Shown: one piece after another, positions 51,262-60,174 of the stretch
How positions within the stretch are numbered: the first letter of the stretch is position 1
How the letters are laid out: the number at the start of each line of letters is the position of its first letter
DNA from: an uncultured Spirochaetales bacterium
Lineage (GTDB): Bacteria; Spirochaetota; Spirochaetia; Sphaerochaetales; Sphaerochaetaceae
Assembly (NCBI GenBank): GCA_949293595.1
Contig: CASFDW010000001.1
Span: forward strand, 310,001 to 374,000
Direction of reading: 5' to 3'
Length of the DNA: 64,000 nt
The notes under the pieces: model-generated
Seen by the model: the letters and a program-made list of their open reading frames with translations, nothing else
Told to the model about the DNA's origin: nothing
Database searches by the model: none
Translations under genes and position numbers: made by a program

Positions 51262-51289
51262 ATCTTAACCCATAACCGCACTTTGTCAA
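51262..51289 (-). promoter_or_regulatory. Promoter of the orphan RNA/tiny ORF unit
   Basis: TTGACA (51289-51284), 16-bp spacer, TAAGAT (51267-51262), minus strand. It has a consensus -35 and five of six consensus bases in the -10. Confidence 0.65.
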
Positions 51290-51478
51290 GGAAAAACGGT
51301 CCGCAGCAGGCAGACGGGAAAGGAAACGCCAATCGCAGACATATTGGAAAAACATATTCAAACAAATCATAACTTCTTTTGACAAAACCTGTTATTTTTA
51401 AAAAAAATCCTATTCTTTTTCTTCGAAAAAGACTTTGGCAGACTTTTCAAAACCAATAATAAACATTATTTTTTAACT
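51290..51478. other. AT-rich upstream region of the activator operon
   Basis: No gene. Possible rightward elements are TTGACA at 51379-51384 (no -10 at normal distance) and TTGGCA at 51435-51440 with a weak AATAAA 17 bp on. A short CTTTTT-CTTCG-AAAAAG hairpin lies at 51416-51432. No SD stands before the ATG at 51479. Confidence 0.4.
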
Positions 51479-54382
51479 ATGCTGAAAATCGGAATCGACG
51501 TAGGAAGCACCACCATGAAGGTGGTGGCGCTCGATGACGGGAACAAGGTCGTCTACGGCGCCTACGAAAGACATTACTCGGAAATATTCTACAGGGCGGG
51601 CAAGATGCTCGCCGACCTGCGCGACAAGCTCGGCAACCAGGAAATAACATTTTCGATTTCCGGATCCGCGGGCATGGGTCTCAGCGAAGAGGCCGGAATC
51701 CCGTTCGTCCAGGAGGTATACGCCACCAGGGTCGCGGCCATGACGTATATGCCGGAGACGGATGCGATCATAGAACTGGGCGGAGAGGATGCGAAGATAC
51801 TGTTCCTGAAGAACGGCCTCGAGGTAAGGATGAACGGAACCTGTGCCGGAGGCACCGGGGCGTTCATAGACCAGATGGCCACATTGCTCGGAATATCAAG
51901 GGACGACATCGACAATCTCGCCTCAAAGGCCACGGAGATATACACCATAGCCTCCAGATGCGGGGTTTTTGCGAAATCGGATGTGCAACCTCTGATAAAC
52001 CAGGGTGCCAGGACGGAGGACATCGCGGCCTCGATTCTCGTCGCCGTTGTCAACCAGACGATCGCCGGTCTTGCCCAGGGAAGGAAAATAGAGGGGAACA
52101 TCGTGTATCTGGGAGGACCCCTGACCTTCATAAGCAGCCTCAGGAAGTACTTCGACGAGGCTCTGAGGACAACCGGCACATGTCCCGAGAACTCACTCTA
52201 CTATGTCGCCATCGGGGCCGCGCTCACCCCCGGGGGCAGGAAATCGACGATAACTGAACTTCTGGACCTTGTCTCGAATTTGAAGGGAACGGGAAAATAC
52301 ACAAAGCTCCCTCCCCTTTTCAGAAACAGGAGCGAATACGAGGATTTCAAGGCGCGCCATGAGAAGGCAACGGTGAAATACATCGACGCATCCAAATATG
52401 CAGGAGAGGCCTTCCTCGGCGTGGATTCGGGAAGCACCACCATAAAATGCTGCCTGATCGACCGGGATGCGAACCTGCTTTTGTCCAGATACAGTCCCAA
52501 CAACGGAAACCCCGTGCAGGCGATCAGCTCCTTTTTAAGCTCCGTGTACGAGGATTACCCGAACATAATAATCCGTTCCAGCGCCGCAACAGGATACGGC
52601 GAGGAGCTTTTGAAGACGGCGTTCAACCTGGATTACGGACTGGTCGAGACGCAGGCGCACTTCATGGGCGCCAAACATTTCATGGACGATGTCGACTTCA
52701 TAATCGATATCGGCGGACAGGACATAAAATGCTTCAAGATCCGCGACGGCGCGATTGACGACATATTCCTTAACGAGGCCTGCTCGTCCGGTTGCGGCTC
52801 GTTCCTGCAGACGTTTGCCAACGCACTTGGGAAATCCAGCCAGGAATTCGCCGATCTCGCCATAGATGCAAAGGCTCCGGTGGACCTCGGCTCCAGATGC
52901 ACCGTCTTCATGAACTCGTCCGTGAAACAGGCTCAAAAGGACGGGGCCGGAATAAACGACATATCCGCAGGTCTTGCGATATCGGTCGTCAAAAACGCGC
53001 TTTACAAGGTAATAAGGGCCACCAGCAAGGAACAGCTTGGGAAGAACATAGTCGTCCAGGGCGGAACGTTTCTGAACGACGCCGTGCTCAGGGCTTTCGA
53101 GCTCGAGCTCGGCATCGATGTCATCAGGCCGCAGATCGCGGGGCTCATGGGCGCATTCGGAGCCGCACTATATGCGAAGCTCATGACCGAACGGACAGGA
53201 AAGCAGACTGGGATAATAAGCAAGGAGGAGCTTGCCGAGCTCCATCCCCACATCCGATCCATCCGCTGCCAGGGATGTGCAAACCACTGCATACTGACGA
53301 TAAACGATTTCGGCCTCAACAGGAGGCTGATAAGCGGCAACAGGTGCGACAAGCCGATAACTGGTGTCAAGCGGGAGGAGAGCGACGAGGACAACATCTA
53401 CCTTTTCAAGCAGAACCTGATGAAGGGCTACATGGGGGAGAAGGGAGAGAACCGGCGCGGGAGGCTCGGTCTTGCGCTGGCGCTCGGGATGTGGGAGCTT
53501 CTGCCGTTCTACCAGACGCTGTTCGAGAATCTCGGCTTCAGGACCGTCGTGTCCCCGTTCAGCACGAGAGGCCTCTACATAAGCGGCCAGGCATCGATAC
53601 CTTCGGACACAGTATGCTTCCCTGCAAAGCTGATGCACGGGCACATCGAATATTTGAAGAAGCAGAACGTGGACATGATCTTCATCCCGGCAAGCAGCTA
53701 CAACGTGGACGAGGAGAAGGGAACGAACCATTTCAACTGTCCTGTCGTGGCCTATTACGGGGAGGTCATAAGGGGCAACCAGGACCTCGCAGGGATCCCT
53801 CTGAAGCTCGCATACCTCTCGCTTGAGAGGAAGAACGTGCTGAAAAGAAGGATCATGGACACCTTCGGCACGAAGTCAGGAGAAACCGCACGTGCGATTG
53901 AAAAGGCTTTCGCAGCACTGGAGGACTACCATAAAAAGGTCATTTCGAAAGGTGCGCTCATAGTCGGGAAGGCAAGGAAAGAAAACAGGCATATCATCGT
54001 GCTTGCAGGAAGGCCATACCATGTCGATCCGGAAATCAACCACGGCATCGACCACCTGATCGTCACGCTCGGAGCCTCGGTCGTCAGCGAGGACAGCCTG
54101 AGCTACATGACGGACAAGGGCAAGGTTGGCGTGCTCAACCAGTGGACGTACCATGCGAGGATGTACGATGCGGCGAGATACATCCTTGACAAGCCGGACA
54201 TGGACCTCGTACAGCTCGTTTCCTTCGGTTGCGGACTCGATGCCGTCACCACCGACGAGGTCAGGGAGATCCTGAGAAGCGGCGACAGGATCTACACACA
54301 GATCAAGATAGACGAGATAACGAACCTCGGAGCCGTGAAGATCAGGCTCAGAAGCCTTTTCGCCGCCATGGAGCTAAAGTGA
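51479..54382 (+). CDS. Acyl-CoA dehydratase activase-related protein (two ASKHA domains + DUF2229)
   Basis: 967 residues. Two BcrA/BadF-type ASKHA ATPase domains lie in tandem: IGIDVGSTTMKVV at residue 4 and LGVDSGSTTIKCCL at about 316. Each has a glycine-rich partner motif (CAGGTGAFIDQM; CSSGCGSFLQTFA) in which Cys residues can hold a shared [4Fe-4S] cluster, as in the activator of 2-hydroxyglutaryl-CoA dehydratase. The last 350 residues are of the DUF2229 type with CQGCANHC and SCxxx-type Cys motifs. Homologues are often one chain of about 1400 residues; here the last part is a separate gene overlapping by 1 bp. It probably activates a low-potential iron-sulfur reductase by ATP hydrolysis. 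Confidence 0.85.
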   Translation: MLKIGIDVGSTTMKVVALDDGNKVVYGAYERHYSEIFYRAGKMLADLRDKLGNQEITFSISGSAGMGLSEEAGIPFVQEVYATRVAAMTYMPETDAIIELGGEDAKILFLKNGLEVRMNGTCAGGTGAFIDQMATLLGISRDDIDNLASKATEIYTIASRCGVFAKSDVQPLINQGARTEDIAASILVAVVNQTIAGLAQGRKIEGNIVYLGGPLTFISSLRKYFDEALRTTGTCPENSLYYVAIGAALTPGGRKSTITELLDLVSNLKGTGKYTKLPPLFRNRSEYEDFKARHEKATVKYIDASKYAGEAFLGVDSGSTTIKCCLIDRDANLLLSRYSPNNGNPVQAISSFLSSVYEDYPNIIIRSSAATGYGEELLKTAFNLDYGLVETQAHFMGAKHFMDDVDFIIDIGGQDIKCFKIRDGAIDDIFLNEACSSGCGSFLQTFANALGKSSQEFADLAIDAKAPVDLGSRCTVFMNSSVKQAQKDGAGINDISAGLAISVVKNALYKVIRATSKEQLGKNIVVQGGTFLNDAVLRAFELELGIDVIRPQIAGLMGAFGAALYAKLMTERTGKQTGIISKEELAELHPHIRSIRCQGCANHCILTINDFGLNRRLISGNRCDKPITGVKREESDEDNIYLFKQNLMKGYMGEKGENRRGRLGLALALGMWELLPFYQTLFENLGFRTVVSPFSTRGLYISGQASIPSDTVCFPAKLMHGHIEYLKKQNVDMIFIPASSYNVDEEKGTNHFNCPVVAYYGEVIRGNQDLAGIPLKLAYLSLERKNVLKRRIMDTFGTKSGETARAIEKAFAALEDYHKKVISKGALIVGKARKENRHIIVLAGRPYHVDPEINHGIDHLIVTLGASVVSEDSLSYMTDKGKVGVLNQWTYHARMYDAARYILDKPDMDLVQLVSFGCGLDAVTTDEVREILRSGDRIYTQIKIDEITNLGAVKIRLRSLFAAMELK

Positions 54383-55632
54383 TGCCTCAGTTTACGCAGC
54401 AGATGAAGAACGACGGCTGGACCATAGTGGTGCCCAACATGTCGGAGATACATTTCAATGTGATGAAGCGGATTTTCGAGAACTACGGATATAACGTATT
54501 GCTTCTTGAGAACAACGATCCCACCCTTATCGACGAAGGGCTGAAGTATGTGCATAACGACATGTGCTATCCCTGTCTTCTCGTCATCGGACAGATGCTG
54601 GATGCAATCAGGCGCGGTCTGGTCGACAAGGACAGGTGCGCCCTTGCGATAAGCCAGACAGGCGGTGGCTGCCGCGCGAGCAACTACTATTTCCTGCTTA
54701 TAAAGGCGCTTAAAAAGGCAGGGCTTGAGAACATTCCCGTAATTTCATTCAATCTCCAGGGGATGAACAGCAATCCCGGATTCAAGATCACCAAGACGAT
54801 GATGCTCCAGGCTTTCACCGCCCTCATATACGGTGACCTGCTGATGCTCCTGTCGAACCAGACGAGGCCGTACGAGATAACGAAGGGTGATACAGACCGC
54901 CTTGTCGGAAGGTGGACGGACCATCTCGGGGAATGCTTTGCGAAAAACCGCGGGTATTTCGGGCGCAACCTGAGAAAGAACCTGAACAGGATCAGCGACG
55001 ATTTTGCAGCCATCCCGGTAGAACGGGTCAGGAAGGTGAAGGTGGGCGTCGTCGGGGAAATATACATGAAGTATTCCGCGCTCGGCAACAACAACCTCAA
55101 GGAGTTCCTGGAAAGCGAGGACTGCGAGGTCATGCTTCCTCCGATGCTGGGCTTCGTGTTCTACGGCTTCACGAACGGCATCCACGACCATGATTTCTAC
55201 GGTGGACGCTGGATATACAAGCACGTGGCGAAATACATCGTCATGCCTTATCTGGAGAAGTTCGAGCGCTGGAGCGAGGAGGCGGTCCTCAGGCACAAGG
55301 AATTCAACCGTGCCGCGAGCTTCAAGGAGCTCGAGGGCTATACCAAGGGAATCATAAGCCAGGGCTGCAAGATGGGTGAAGGATGGCTGCTCACTGCCGA
55401 GATGGTCGAACTCATAGAAAAAGGCTATGGGAACATCGTCTGCACACAGCCCTTCGGATGCCTGCCGAACCACATTGTCGGCAAAGGCATGATCAGGCCA
55501 CTCAAGGAAAAATACCCCGATTCCAACATAGTCCCGATCGACTACGACCCGTCCGCAACGAAGGTGAACCAGGAGAACAGGATCAAGCTCATGCTCGCAA
55601 TCGCAAGGGAAAACCTTGCAAAGCAGAAATGA
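54382..55632 (+). CDS. 2-hydroxyacyl-CoA dehydratase D-component-like protein
   Basis: 416 residues of the HgdB/FldC-like fold. Potential cluster Cys residues are in NDMCYPCLLVIGQ, TGGGCRASNYY and CTQPFGCLPNHIVGKG. It starts in TGATG with the activase gene, so the two are made together and correspond to the C-terminal part of longer single-chain relatives. No dehydratase A or B subunit or CoA-transferase is near, so this looks like the stand-alone activase/reductase system of unknown substrate rather than an amino-acid fermentation operon. Confidence 0.82.
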   Translation: MPQFTQQMKNDGWTIVVPNMSEIHFNVMKRIFENYGYNVLLLENNDPTLIDEGLKYVHNDMCYPCLLVIGQMLDAIRRGLVDKDRCALAISQTGGGCRASNYYFLLIKALKKAGLENIPVISFNLQGMNSNPGFKITKTMMLQAFTALIYGDLLMLLSNQTRPYEITKGDTDRLVGRWTDHLGECFAKNRGYFGRNLRKNLNRISDDFAAIPVERVRKVKVGVVGEIYMKYSALGNNNLKEFLESEDCEVMLPPMLGFVFYGFTNGIHDHDFYGGRWIYKHVAKYIVMPYLEKFERWSEEAVLRHKEFNRAASFKELEGYTKGIISQGCKMGEGWLLTAEMVELIEKGYGNIVCTQPFGCLPNHIVGKGMIRPLKEKYPDSNIVPIDYDPSATKVNQENRIKLMLAIARENLAKQK

Positions 55633-56970
55633 TCATATCATCTTCAGCCTCTTATAGCGGATAAAGCAGCATATCAGGAACACTATCCCGCAGACCGTCG
55701 TGACCGGGGTTGCAAGCCCTATCAAAAAGAGGGATGAATCCTCCAGCCTTGAAAATATCAGGGCCAAGGGTATCCTTATCAGAAAGGCCGAGCCCATCCC
55801 CTGCACCATCACGGGCACCGAGCGTCCCGAGCCGTTGAAGAACCCGATCAGGGAAAAGAGGACGCAGGTGAGGATGCACTCGGGGGAAAAGCCCTTCAGA
55901 AACAACGCACTCTGGTCTATAACTTCTTTGTCGGATGTGAAGAGCGATGACATTGCGCCTCCCAGGAAGAATCCCAGAAGGAAAAAGAGCGTTCCGAGCG
56001 AACATCCGCATGCGATTGCGGTCTTAAGCCCCTTTTTGGCCCTCTCACGCAAGCCCGCCCCTATGTTCTGCGCGCTGAAGGCCGATACGGATTGCATGAG
56101 CGACGAGGGCAGCAGCATTATGAAGGACACTATCTTCTGCGCAACCCCGTATCCTGCGGACGGCATGAGTCCCATGCCGTTTACAATCGAATTGAGTACC
56201 AAGAACGATATCTGCACCATCGTCTCCTGCAGTGCGATCGGAACTCCTACAGAAAGGATCCTTTTGATCCCGATCTTGTCCAACCTGAGCTTCTTTCTGT
56301 CGAACGCGATATCCAGCTTCCTTTTTTTAAGCGCGAAAAGCGACACTATTACGGAAACTCCCTGTGCCGCGACAGTGGCGTAGGCCGCGCCGGATGCATC
56401 CATCTTGAAATATCCGACAAGAAGGAAATCCCCTATCATGTTCACCACGCAGGCAACCGCCACGAACAAAAGAGGTAGGTTCGCATCCCCCACCCCGCGC
56501 AGGATCGAGCTTATGACGTTGTAGGCTATTATGACGATTATGCCCGCCGAGCATATCCTTATGTATCCGACAGCCATGTCATGGGAGGCCTCAGGCACAC
56601 GCATCAGAGAGGCGACGGCATCCGCTGAAAGCTCCAAGACCACCGTCAAAACGATTCCGATGATCAGAAAGAGGATCATGCTGGTTCCGACTGCGCTGCC
56701 GGCCATATCCTTATCCTTTGCCCCGACATGGTGGCCGATCACGACGGTGGAGCCCATCGCGAGGCTTGTTATGACAAACGTCACCATCTGCATGAACGCC
56801 GATCCCGTCCCGACAGCGGCGATCGATGCGGCCGAGCCGAACCATCCGACCACAAGCAGGTCCACCGCTCCGTATGCGGCCTGGAGTATCAGGGCCCCGA
56901 ATACAGGGAGCGCAAAACGCACGAGGCTTGAAAAGACAGGGCCTTCCGTGAATGAGATTTCCTTATCCAT
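55633..56970 (-). CDS. MATE family efflux transporter (pump 3)
   Basis: 445 residues from ATG 56970 (MDKEISFTEG), 12 predicted helices, NorM/DinF-like: ALPVFGALILQAAYGAVDLLVVGWFG and the second-half repeat IPIALQETMVQISFLVLNSIVN. The extra 12 residues of the open frame are hydrophobic but lack a start signal. A TTTAAT box lies seven bases before the ATG. Its stop directly abuts the convergent dehydratase-like gene. Confidence 0.87.
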   Translation of the reverse strand: MDKEISFTEGPVFSSLVRFALPVFGALILQAAYGAVDLLVVGWFGSAASIAAVGTGSAFMQMVTFVITSLAMGSTVVIGHHVGAKDKDMAGSAVGTSMILFLIIGIVLTVVLELSADAVASLMRVPEASHDMAVGYIRICSAGIIVIIAYNVISSILRGVGDANLPLLFVAVACVVNMIGDFLLVGYFKMDASGAAYATVAAQGVSVIVSLFALKKRKLDIAFDRKKLRLDKIGIKRILSVGVPIALQETMVQISFLVLNSIVNGMGLMPSAGYGVAQKIVSFIMLLPSSLMQSVSAFSAQNIGAGLRERAKKGLKTAIACGCSLGTLFFLLGFFLGGAMSSLFTSDKEVIDQSALFLKGFSPECILTCVLFSLIGFFNGSGRSVPVMVQGMGSAFLIRIPLALIFSRLEDSSLFLIGLATPVTTVCGIVFLICCFIRYKRLKMI

Positions 56971-56977
56971 ACTGATG

Positions 56978-57008
56978 ATTAAAAATACAAACGCCTTGTT
57001 TTTCAATT
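56978..57008 (-). promoter_or_regulatory. Possible promoter of MATE pump 3
   Basis: TTTAAT (56983-56978) seven bases before ATG 56970, with TTGAAA (57008-57003) at a long 19-bp spacing. The -10 position fits the leaderless pattern seen elsewhere; the -35 is weak. Confidence 0.35.
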
Positions 57009-57071
57009 ATCCGAAGGCGCACGCAAAGCCCTTTTCCATGTTTTTTTTCGTGTGGATGCAAATCAACGCTG

Positions 57072-57587
57072 TCAGGAAAGGCTTTTGACATGAAGCGGGG
57101 TGTACTCCATATGCCCGTCCACCCTCTCCGAAAGCATGAGGCTTATGGAGGAAACCTCCTGTACTATCGGATTGACTCCCGCTTTCCCATGAAATGGAGG
57201 AAAGGCCCTCCGGGCCAATGTAACATGTGGCCTGAACTTCCCTTTCTCAAGATCGAAACCTCTTTCAGAAAGGTTTTCCGCAAGATTCTTCTGAAGGCTC
57301 GAAAGCATATCAGATTTTTCTGCCCCGAGCCAGATTATATCCCCGTCGCCGCGGTGGAACGAGCCGACATGGTCCATGCAGATCGAAAACGGCTTATGAT
57401 CAAGCGCCTCCATCGCAGCACATGCATTTTCCATATCCTTGCCGCTGCATTCGCCCAGAAAGCTCAGCGTCAGATGCATGTTGTCCCTACGGGTATAAAA
57501 GGCCTTCTCAAGCCTGAGGGCATCGCGGATGCTGCAGATCGCATCGAGGGCCGAAGGGCTGAATGAGATTGCGATGAAAAGCCTCAT
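57072..57587 (-). CDS. thpR: RNA 2',3'-cyclic phosphodiesterase (ThpR/LigT)
   Basis: 171 residues of the 2H phosphoesterase family with both His-x-Thr motifs: MHLTLSFLG near residue 40 and RPHVTLARR near residue 125. It opens 2',3'-cyclic phosphates in RNA. The ATG at 57587 has GGAGG upstream; the five residues before it are not needed. It is 4 bp after the FMN reductase gene on the same strand. Confidence 0.88.
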   Translation of the reverse strand: MRLFIAISFSPSALDAICSIRDALRLEKAFYTRRDNMHLTLSFLGECSGKDMENACAAMEALDHKPFSICMDHVGSFHRGDGDIIWLGAEKSDMLSSLQKNLAENLSERGFDLEKGKFRPHVTLARRAFPPFHGKAGVNPIVQEVSSISLMLSERVDGHMEYTPLHVKSLS

Positions 57588-57591
57588 GAGC

Positions 57592-58140
57592 TCACCTCCC
57601 ATTCAAAGCCTTAAAAAGCGCTGCACATTCCTTTTCCAGCTGTGCAATCTCATCCTCATTCAAAACGAGCCCGGATTTCGAGAACCTTGCTCCAAGAATG
57701 ACCTGCGTCTGCTCCTCAAGGACCTCGCAGCCCAGCATCTCAAGAAGCTCCCTGAGCTTTGAAAGGGAAAAGGAGCCTCCGCTGGAGCCTGCGGCCGAAC
57801 TCAGTGCGACAAGCTTTCCTCTCACCGCGGCTGTCAGGTAGTCCCCTGCGATCACAGGGCGGGAAAGCCAGTCGATAAGATTTTTGACAGCGGCGCTGTA
57901 GCTGTGATTGTACTCGGGACTGCCGATCCAGAGGGCATCGGCCTCTCCGACCGCTTTCCTTACCCTTTTAACCGCAACGGGAGCTGGAAACTCCTCATCC
58001 TGATTCAAAAGCGGAAGATCACCATAATCAAGAAACGAGCAGTCAAAGGATTTCGATAGTTTATCAAAGGCATGGCGGAGAAGCTGCGTGTTGTAGCTGC
58101 CGGAGCGCAGGCTTGCCGGGATGAAAAGGATTTTCTTCAT
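57592..58140 (-). CDS. NADPH-dependent FMN reductase family protein
   Basis: 182 residues, flavodoxin-like fold. The FMN site RSGSYNTQLLRHA at the N-terminus and GSPEYNHSYSAAVKNLIDWLSR near residue 80 are typical of the ChrR/YieF group, which reduces flavins, quinones or azo compounds. No SD. A promoter (TTGATT, 17 bp, TATCAT) ends six bases before the ATG. Confidence 0.85.
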   Translation of the reverse strand: MKKILFIPASLRSGSYNTQLLRHAFDKLSKSFDCSFLDYGDLPLLNQDEEFPAPVAVKRVRKAVGEADALWIGSPEYNHSYSAAVKNLIDWLSRPVIAGDYLTAAVRGKLVALSSAAGSSGGSFSLSKLRELLEMLGCEVLEEQTQVILGARFSKSGLVLNEDEIAQLEKECAALFKALNGR

Positions 58141-58146
58141 GCCCTG

Positions 58147-58175
58147 ATGATAGGACGGCTGGAAGGAATAATCAA
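58147..58175 (-). promoter_or_regulatory. Promoter of the FMN reductase/thpR operon, -10 six bases from ATG
   Basis: TTGATT (58175-58170), 17-bp spacer, TATCAT (58152-58147), then CAGGGC and ATG 58140. Confidence 0.55.
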
Positions 58176-58254
58176 TTCAAACATGCTTTTATCGGCCTAC
58201 TTCAGGAAAAACGGGCCCGAGCTGTTTTGACAAGTCCCGGCAATCTTCATGAAG

Positions 58255-58294
58255 AAAGCCTCTTCATGTGCTATCATCTTCAAAAAGAGGCTTT
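58255..58294 (+). promoter_or_regulatory. Hairpin sequestering the SD of the Y-family polymerase gene
   Basis: AAAGCCTCTT at 58255-58264 pairs perfectly with AAGAGGCTTT at 58285-58294. The right arm contains the AGAGG that serves as SD for ATG 58297, so a transcript that includes the left arm would be poorly translated. A TATCAT in the loop could, if used as -10, give a shorter transcript without the left arm. Confidence 0.45.
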
Positions 58295-58296
58295 GA

Positions 58297-59769
58297 ATGC
58301 GGGAACGGACGTACATGGCAATAGATCTCAAATCATTCTACGCATCCGTCGAATGCCAGGAGCGCGGTCTCGATCCGCTTGATACGAACCTGGTGGTAGC
58401 CGACGCATCCCGCAGCGAAAAGACCATATGTCTTGCGGTGAGCCCCAGCTTGAAGGCCTGCGGCATTCCGGCAAGGGCGAGGCTTTTCGAGGTTGTGCAG
58501 AAAACACGGGAGATAAACGCCGCAAGAAAGAGGGACAACGGTGGAGCGGGCTTCTCCGGTTCATCGTCGAGCATGTCCGGGCTTGCAGCAGACCCATCCC
58601 TGCGGTTCGATTATATCACCGCCACACCCAGGATGGCGCATTACATGGCCGCAAGTACCAGAATATACAACATATACCTGAAATACATCTCTCCTGAAGA
58701 TATACACGTCTACTCGATAGACGAGGTGTTCATGGATGTGACCGATTATCTCGTGCTTTATAAGACAACTGCCAAAGAGCTTGCGAAAAGGATGATACAG
58801 GACGTTTTCAACACCACCGGAATAACCGCCACGGCAGGAATCGGAACCAATCTTTACCTCAGCAAGATCGCACTCGACATAATGGCAAAGCATGTGGATG
58901 CGGATGATGACGGAGTGAGGATCGCAAGCCTTGACGAGAGGACCTACCGTACCGCTCTCTGGTCCCATCGTCCGATAACCGATTTCTGGAGGATAGGACG
59001 TGGGTATGCAAAAAAGCTTGAAAAAAAAGGCCTTTTCACGATGGGCGATGTGGCAAGATGCTCCTTGGAGAACGAGGATGTGCTATATAAACTGTTCGGT
59101 GTGAACGCAGAGCTTCTGATTGACCATGCCTGGGGCTGGGAGCCATGCACTATGAAAGAAATAAAGGCCTACAGGCCGGAATCAAGCAGCATAGGCTCCG
59201 CACAGGTGCTCCAGGACCCATACACCGCTGAAAAGGCCGCTCTGGTCCTTAGGGAGATGGCGGAGGCCCTCTCGCTTTCGCTTTTTGAGAAGAGCCTTGC
59301 AACCGACCAGATAGTCCTTGGAATCGGCTATGACATAGAGAATTTCAAAATACCCGGGAAAATGGACAACTACGAAGGCGAGGTCGTGACCGACCATTGG
59401 GGCAGGAAGATTCCGGCTCATGCCCACGGGAGCATCAACCTGCCCTTTCATACATCCTCCTCAAAAAGGATAAGGGAGGCCGCATTGTCGCTTTTTTCCC
59501 GCATCGCCGACAAGAGCCTCCTGATAAGAAGGCTTTACATCACCGCTAACCACGTCGAGGATGAAAAAGAGGCGAGAAAAAACCTGCAGCCCGACCTGTT
59601 TGATGATGGAAATGAAGAAAAGGAGGACATGAGGGAGCAAAGGCTCCAGGATGCAACGCTTGAGATAAAAAAGCGTTTTGGAAAGAATGCGCTTCTAAAG
59701 GCCACGAGCCTCACGGAGGGCTCCACGGAAAAGCTCAGGAACAGCCAGATCGGAGGGCACAAGGCATGA
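58297..59769 (+). CDS. Y-family DNA polymerase (UmuC/UvrX-like)
   Basis: 490 residues. Catalytic carboxylates are in MAIDLKSFYASVE and HVYSIDEVFMDVTD. The finger-domain insert (NAARKRDNGGAGFSGSSSS) is as in UvrX-type enzymes of Firmicutes. Near the C-terminus LQPDLFDDG is a beta-clamp-binding motif. Translesion synthesis is the expected role. The ATG at 58297 has AGAGG six bases upstream; ATG 58315 is an alternative. It overlaps the YolD-like gene by 4 bp. Confidence 0.9.
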   Translation: MRERTYMAIDLKSFYASVECQERGLDPLDTNLVVADASRSEKTICLAVSPSLKACGIPARARLFEVVQKTREINAARKRDNGGAGFSGSSSSMSGLAADPSLRFDYITATPRMAHYMAASTRIYNIYLKYISPEDIHVYSIDEVFMDVTDYLVLYKTTAKELAKRMIQDVFNTTGITATAGIGTNLYLSKIALDIMAKHVDADDDGVRIASLDERTYRTALWSHRPITDFWRIGRGYAKKLEKKGLFTMGDVARCSLENEDVLYKLFGVNAELLIDHAWGWEPCTMKEIKAYRPESSSIGSAQVLQDPYTAEKAALVLREMAEALSLSLFEKSLATDQIVLGIGYDIENFKIPGKMDNYEGEVVTDHWGRKIPAHAHGSINLPFHTSSSKRIREAALSLFSRIADKSLLIRRLYITANHVEDEKEARKNLQPDLFDDGNEEKEDMREQRLQDATLEIKKRFGKNALLKATSLTEGSTEKLRNSQIGGHKA

Positions 59770-60170
59770 AGGAGAACCCTTATTCCGACATGATCGACCT
59801 GGATCGCCCGACATCCAAAAAGCATCCGAAGATGCCTGCCTTGATGAGGGCCGCACAGTTCTCACCCTTTTCCGCGCTCACCGGATACGAGGAGGAGATA
59901 GACGAGGCAGGCAGGCTCACGGAAGAGAGGGCGATACTTTCGGAAGACGAGAGGAACGAGCTTGATGAAAAGCTCAAAAGGCTCATGCATGGAAATACTG
60001 GAAAGGAGGTCTGCGTCACCTATTTCAAAGAGGATGGGAAAAAGAAAGGAGGAAAGTACATCACAGCACGTGGGACAATAAGAAAACTGGACGGATATGA
60101 AAATGCGATAATCCTCTCGGACGGCACGAGGATAAATCCTGAGGACATCCTGGAAATGGATCCGGCATGA
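59766..60170 (+). CDS. YolD-like protein, partner of the Y-family polymerase
   Basis: 134 residues of the YolD-like type: MPALMRAAQFSPFSALTGYEEEI, a charged helix, and a small beta domain (KKGGKYITARGTIRKLD, ILSDGTRINPEDI). In Firmicutes such proteins are encoded next to UvrX-type polymerases, exactly as here (ATGA overlap). Their molecular role is not well settled. Confidence 0.82.
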   Translation: MKENPYSDMIDLDRPTSKKHPKMPALMRAAQFSPFSALTGYEEEIDEAGRLTEERAILSEDERNELDEKLKRLMHGNTGKEVCVTYFKEDGKKKGGKYITARGTIRKLDGYENAIILSDGTRINPEDILEMDPA

Positions 60171-60174
60171 GATG

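Noticed and set aside
53002..55473. Long minus-strand frames opposite the activase and dehydratase-like genes
   Set aside because: They have no SD or recognisable domain and are explained by codon bias of the sense genes.
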